Shown: piece after piece, positions 31,432 to 33,045 of the stretch
Position numbering within the stretch: the stretch's first letter is position 1
Layout of the letters: every line of letters starts with the position of its first letter
Assembly: GCA_020052935.1 (NCBI GenBank)
Contig: JAGVOD010000015.1
Coordinates: forward strand, 1 to 33,045
DNA from: an archaeon
GTDB lineage: Archaea; Nanobdellota; Nanobdellia; Woesearchaeales; UBA11576
Direction: 5' to 3'
DNA length: 33,045 nt
The notes under the pieces: generated by a model
Seen by the model: the letters and a program-made list of their open reading frames with translations, nothing else
What the model was told of the DNA's origin: nothing
Databases searched by the model: none
Made by a program: the position numbers and the translations under genes

Positions 31432-31570
31432 CGCGGCTGAGGGGATTTGAACCCCCGACCTACTGCTTAGGAGGCAGATGCGCACTCGGCAGATACCTAC
31501 AGAGTTTCGCGCTTTTTGGCGTAAGCCAAAACTCCTAATGGCGCACGTATCCAGGCTGCGCTACAGCCGC
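31432..31570 (-). tRNA. tRNA-Arg (anticodon CCT) with D-arm intron
   Basis: The acceptor arms GCGGCTG (31570-31564) and CAGCCGC (31439-31433) pair fully, with discriminator G at 31432 and no encoded CCA. The T arm is GGGGG-TTCAAAT-CCCCT. The anticodon loop CTCCTAA has anticodon CCT at 31469-31471 and an intact CTGC/GCAG stem. The anticodon loop is uninterrupted. The extra bases lie between D-loop GGATA and the D-stem 3' strand GCGC: removing about 64 nt (31484-31547) leaves a 75-nt tRNA with a perfect GCGC/GCGC D stem. GTGCGC occurs at both junctions, so the exact splice points are ambiguous by a few bases. The 5' exon overlaps the LAGLIDADG gene. Confidence 0.88.
31484..31547 (-). other. Non-canonical tRNA intron (about position 21/22)
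   Basis: About 61-64 nt, containing a stable hairpin (TTTTGGC-TTAC-GCCAAAA) and flanked by GTGCGC on both sides. I could not draw a perfect bulge-helix-bulge motif; the self-complementary GCGC of the two repeats could form its central helix. The stop codon of the LAGLIDADG gene lies in this intron. Confidence 0.6.
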
Positions 31571-32296
31571 ATCTAAACGATTTAAAAGCAGACTCGCTCG
31601 TTTTGCTTTATGCTCTCCGAAGAAACCGACTTCATTTATAAATCTTATTATGTCCGCCCTTTTCCGCATCCTAAGCTCCCAAGTTTCAGAAATATAGTCA
31701 GAATTCGGCGATTTAGCCAATCTCCTGTATGGATTCAAAGTAATAACATTAAAAGTCAATAATGCTTCTCGTATCTCTTCGATGAAGGATTTATCTTTGA
31801 GAGTTATATCTACAAAAGACTGTTTCACTGCAAATGCATCTTTTGGTAAAGTTCCGTCAGCATCAAATAAACCTCGAAGGTACCATACCAATGCCGAATC
31901 ACATCCTTTAATCATTGAAGGGATTGATAAATCTTTTTTCACTCCAACACAAATCTTAAAGACATTCCTTAAAAATTTGTGAATATCCACACTCCCTATT
32001 TCCAATGTATAAACAACTTTTTTGCTCAGCACGGGAAATCTTCTACGAATGTTTCCAGACACACCAAATAATTCAATGTTTATGTCATTAATCAAATTCA
32101 TTTGGTCTAAGTTATCATCTGTGAAATCTATTCTCTTAAGATTTGATTCTAAACAACCGTCGCCCTGTAGATAACCGACATAATATGCCAGCTTTGGCGT
32201 GAGAAATTTGGGAATGAATACCTTCTTGTTCTTAATAGTGGTTGGATAATAATCTAATGTTACCAGCCTCGCTTCCGGAATCCATTGTTTAGTCAT
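31535..32296 (-). CDS. LAGLIDADG homing endonuclease overlapping tRNA-Arg
   Basis: A 253-residue double-motif LAGLIDADG endonuclease. Motif 1 is LAYYVGYLQGDGC (about 36-48) and motif 2 is LVWYLRGLFDADGT (about 136-149); D46 and D147 are the catalytic acids. The C-terminal domain with KRADIIRFINEVGFFGEHK is usual for archaeal intron-associated enzymes. Both motifs look intact, so it may be active. The last residues (AAVAQPGYVRH) are encoded by the 5' exon of tRNA-Arg(CCT), and the stop codon lies in the tRNA intron. A TATA box (about 32317-32325) is 25 nt before the ATG, so it has its own leaderless promoter. It is AT-richer than its surroundings, consistent with mobility. Confidence 0.9.
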   Translation of the reverse strand: MTKQWIPEARLVTLDYYPTTIKNKKVFIPKFLTPKLAYYVGYLQGDGCLESNLKRIDFTDDNLDQMNLINDINIELFGVSGNIRRRFPVLSKKVVYTLEIGSVDIHKFLRNVFKICVGVKKDLSIPSMIKGCDSALVWYLRGLFDADGTLPKDAFAVKQSFVDITLKDKSFIEEIREALLTFNVITLNPYRRLAKSPNSDYISETWELRMRKRADIIRFINEVGFFGEHKAKRASLLLNRLDAAVAQPGYVRH

Positions 32297-32326
32297 GCAG
32301 ACTAATAATCAGATCTATTTTAAATA

Positions 32327-32338
32327 GCTCACGTGAGC
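32327..32338. promoter_or_regulatory. 12-bp palindrome between endonuclease and truD promoters
   Basis: GCTCACGTGAGC is a perfect inverted repeat directly upstream of the endonuclease TATA box, where BRE contacts would lie, and about 30 bp upstream of the truD TATA box. It could be a repressor site; no candidate regulator is adjacent. Confidence 0.35.
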
Positions 32339-32363
32339 ATGTCCAGTGAGCAGTGGATAAAAA

Positions 32364-32373
32364 GATATATAAC
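32364..32373 (+). promoter_or_regulatory. TATA box of truD
   Basis: GATATATAAC is centred about 28 nt before the ATG at 32396, predicting a leaderless or nearly leaderless transcript. Confidence 0.55.
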
Positions 32374-32395
32374 ATCGAAAGGTTTACGATTTTGT

Positions 32396-33045
32396 ATGTA
32401 CAAGCTAAAATCAAAGCCAGAGGACTTCATTGTCGAGGAAAAGATAGAGCTGCATCTTGACTCTGATGGAGATTATGCCTATTTCTGGCTCCGCAAACGA
32501 GGATACACCACTGTAAGGGCTCTGGAAAGGATAGCTGCGTTCCTCAACATCCGGCTGCGGGACATAGGTTTCGCAGGCAACAAGGACAAGGAAGCAGTCA
32601 CGAAGCAGGCGATATCGATAAAAGACCCTGGCAAAAGGACAGGGAAAGACAGGTTTGAGAGGTTCAATTCTGCAGAACTTGGCCTCGAATATATCGGAAG
32701 AGGCAAAGCACAGATTAGCCTGGGAGAGCTGGAAGGGAACAGGTTCGAGATAATACTGCGTGAGTGCGACCATGCGCCGCAGGAAATAAAGCAATTCGTC
32801 AATTATTTCGATGACCAACGCTTCTCAGAGACAAACAAGGACGTCGGGAAAGCGATACTCAAAGGAGAGTTCAAGAAGGCGTGCGAGCTGATCAATGCAG
32901 AGGAAGTATCGCGACACCTCAAAGAGATGCCGAACGACTATGTCGGTGCGATGAAGACGCTTCCATTGAAGATACGGCAGCTCCATATACATGCATACCA
33001 GAGCTGGATATGGAACGAGACAGCAAAGGAATATATCGAGCGAAA
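32396..33045 (+). CDS. truD: tRNA pseudouridine synthase D, 3' end beyond window
   Basis: An open frame from ATG 32396 runs off the right edge (216 codons seen). The protein starts MYKLKSKPEDFIVEE, as TruD proteins do. It carries FAGNKDKEAVTKQ (about 59-71), whose Asp is the catalytic nucleophile that converts U13 of tRNA(Glu) and related tRNAs to pseudouridine. Later GNRFEIILRE, NYFDDQRF and LHIHAYQSWIWNE are conserved TruD segments. The C-terminal half, including the rest of the catalytic and TRUD insertion domains, is outside the window. It is divergent from the homing endonuclease gene. Confidence 0.92.
   Translation, partial: MYKLKSKPEDFIVEEKIELHLDSDGDYAYFWLRKRGYTTVRALERIAAFLNIRLRDIGFAGNKDKEAVTKQAISIKDPGKRTGKDRFERFNSAELGLEYIGRGKAQISLGELEGNRFEIILRECDHAPQEIKQFVNYFDDQRFSETNKDVGKAILKGEFKKACELINAEEVSRHLKEMPNDYVGAMKTLPLKIRQLHIHAYQSWIWNETAKEYIER

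Noticed and set aside
1-33045. CRISPR array, rRNA, transposase or prophage genes
   Set aside because: No regularly spaced repeats, no rRNA-like sequence and no transposase, integrase or phage structural motifs found by reading both strands.

Overview
The window looks like a stretch of chromosome from an uncultivated archaeon. The archaeal signs are a Cdc48/VAT-type AAA+ ATPase, GatD/GatE, deoxyhypusine synthase, archease, a TrmB-type regulator, Lrp/AsnC regulators, an intron-bearing tRNA-Arg(CCU), TruD, and AT-rich TATA boxes about 25-30 nt upstream of many start codons. Several small conserved proteins and a stand-alone ThiI PP-loop domain remind me of DPANN lineages (Woesearchaeota/Pacearchaeota-like). 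That placement is an inference of moderate strength; no rRNA is present. I see no CRISPR array, transposase or phage module.

Layout. 1-6903 is mostly minus strand: a truncated HTH protein, a DHH phosphoesterase, a large GT-C-like membrane protein, then a tightly overlapping operon of ThiF/MoeB-like E1, MFS transporter and ThiI-type PP-loop protein. 7114-9713 (plus) holds deoxyhypusine synthase and a fold-III PLP decarboxylase, probably linked through polyamine supply for hypusine. 9717-12121 (minus) runs from two membrane-anchored pilin-like or surface proteins through a small conserved protein to archease. 12187-19487 is mixed: TrmB regulator, orphan protein, radical SAM enzyme, AsnA with a four-base-overlapping small partner, a divergent AsnC-type regulator with a perfect palindromic operator, HD hydrolase, TatD nuclease and a TPR protein. 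19692-27865 (plus) runs from a conserved SecB-like protein through Cdc48 and a lipoprotein to GatD and a 1041-residue protein. That last protein joins an unrecognised HEXXH (zincin-like) domain to a complete GatE. 27883-31421 holds small winged-helix regulators around a perfect palindrome, a toroid glycosidase-like protein, a tandem double-Lrp regulator and an orphan protein. 31432-32296 holds tRNA-Arg(CCU) with a D-arm intron, overlapped at its 5' exon by a LAGLIDADG homing endonuclease gene. The window ends inside truD.

Three GC-rich intergenic elements (about 1586-1747, 3979-4104 and 20221-20374) share terminal inverted repeats and a core of the form CCCC-GTA(T)-GGGGCAACCCCC. They look like copies of one short repetitive or structured-RNA family.

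The strongest candidates for something undescribed are four. They are the zincin-GatE fusion with an internal promoter and ribosome site exactly at the normal GatE start; the tRNA/homing-endonuclease overlap; the repeat family; and the roughly 88-residue coiled-coil insertion in the D1 lid of Cdc48. Two initiation modes coexist: leaderless genes (TATA 25-30 nt before ATG) and genes with a GGTG-type Shine-Dalgarno motif.
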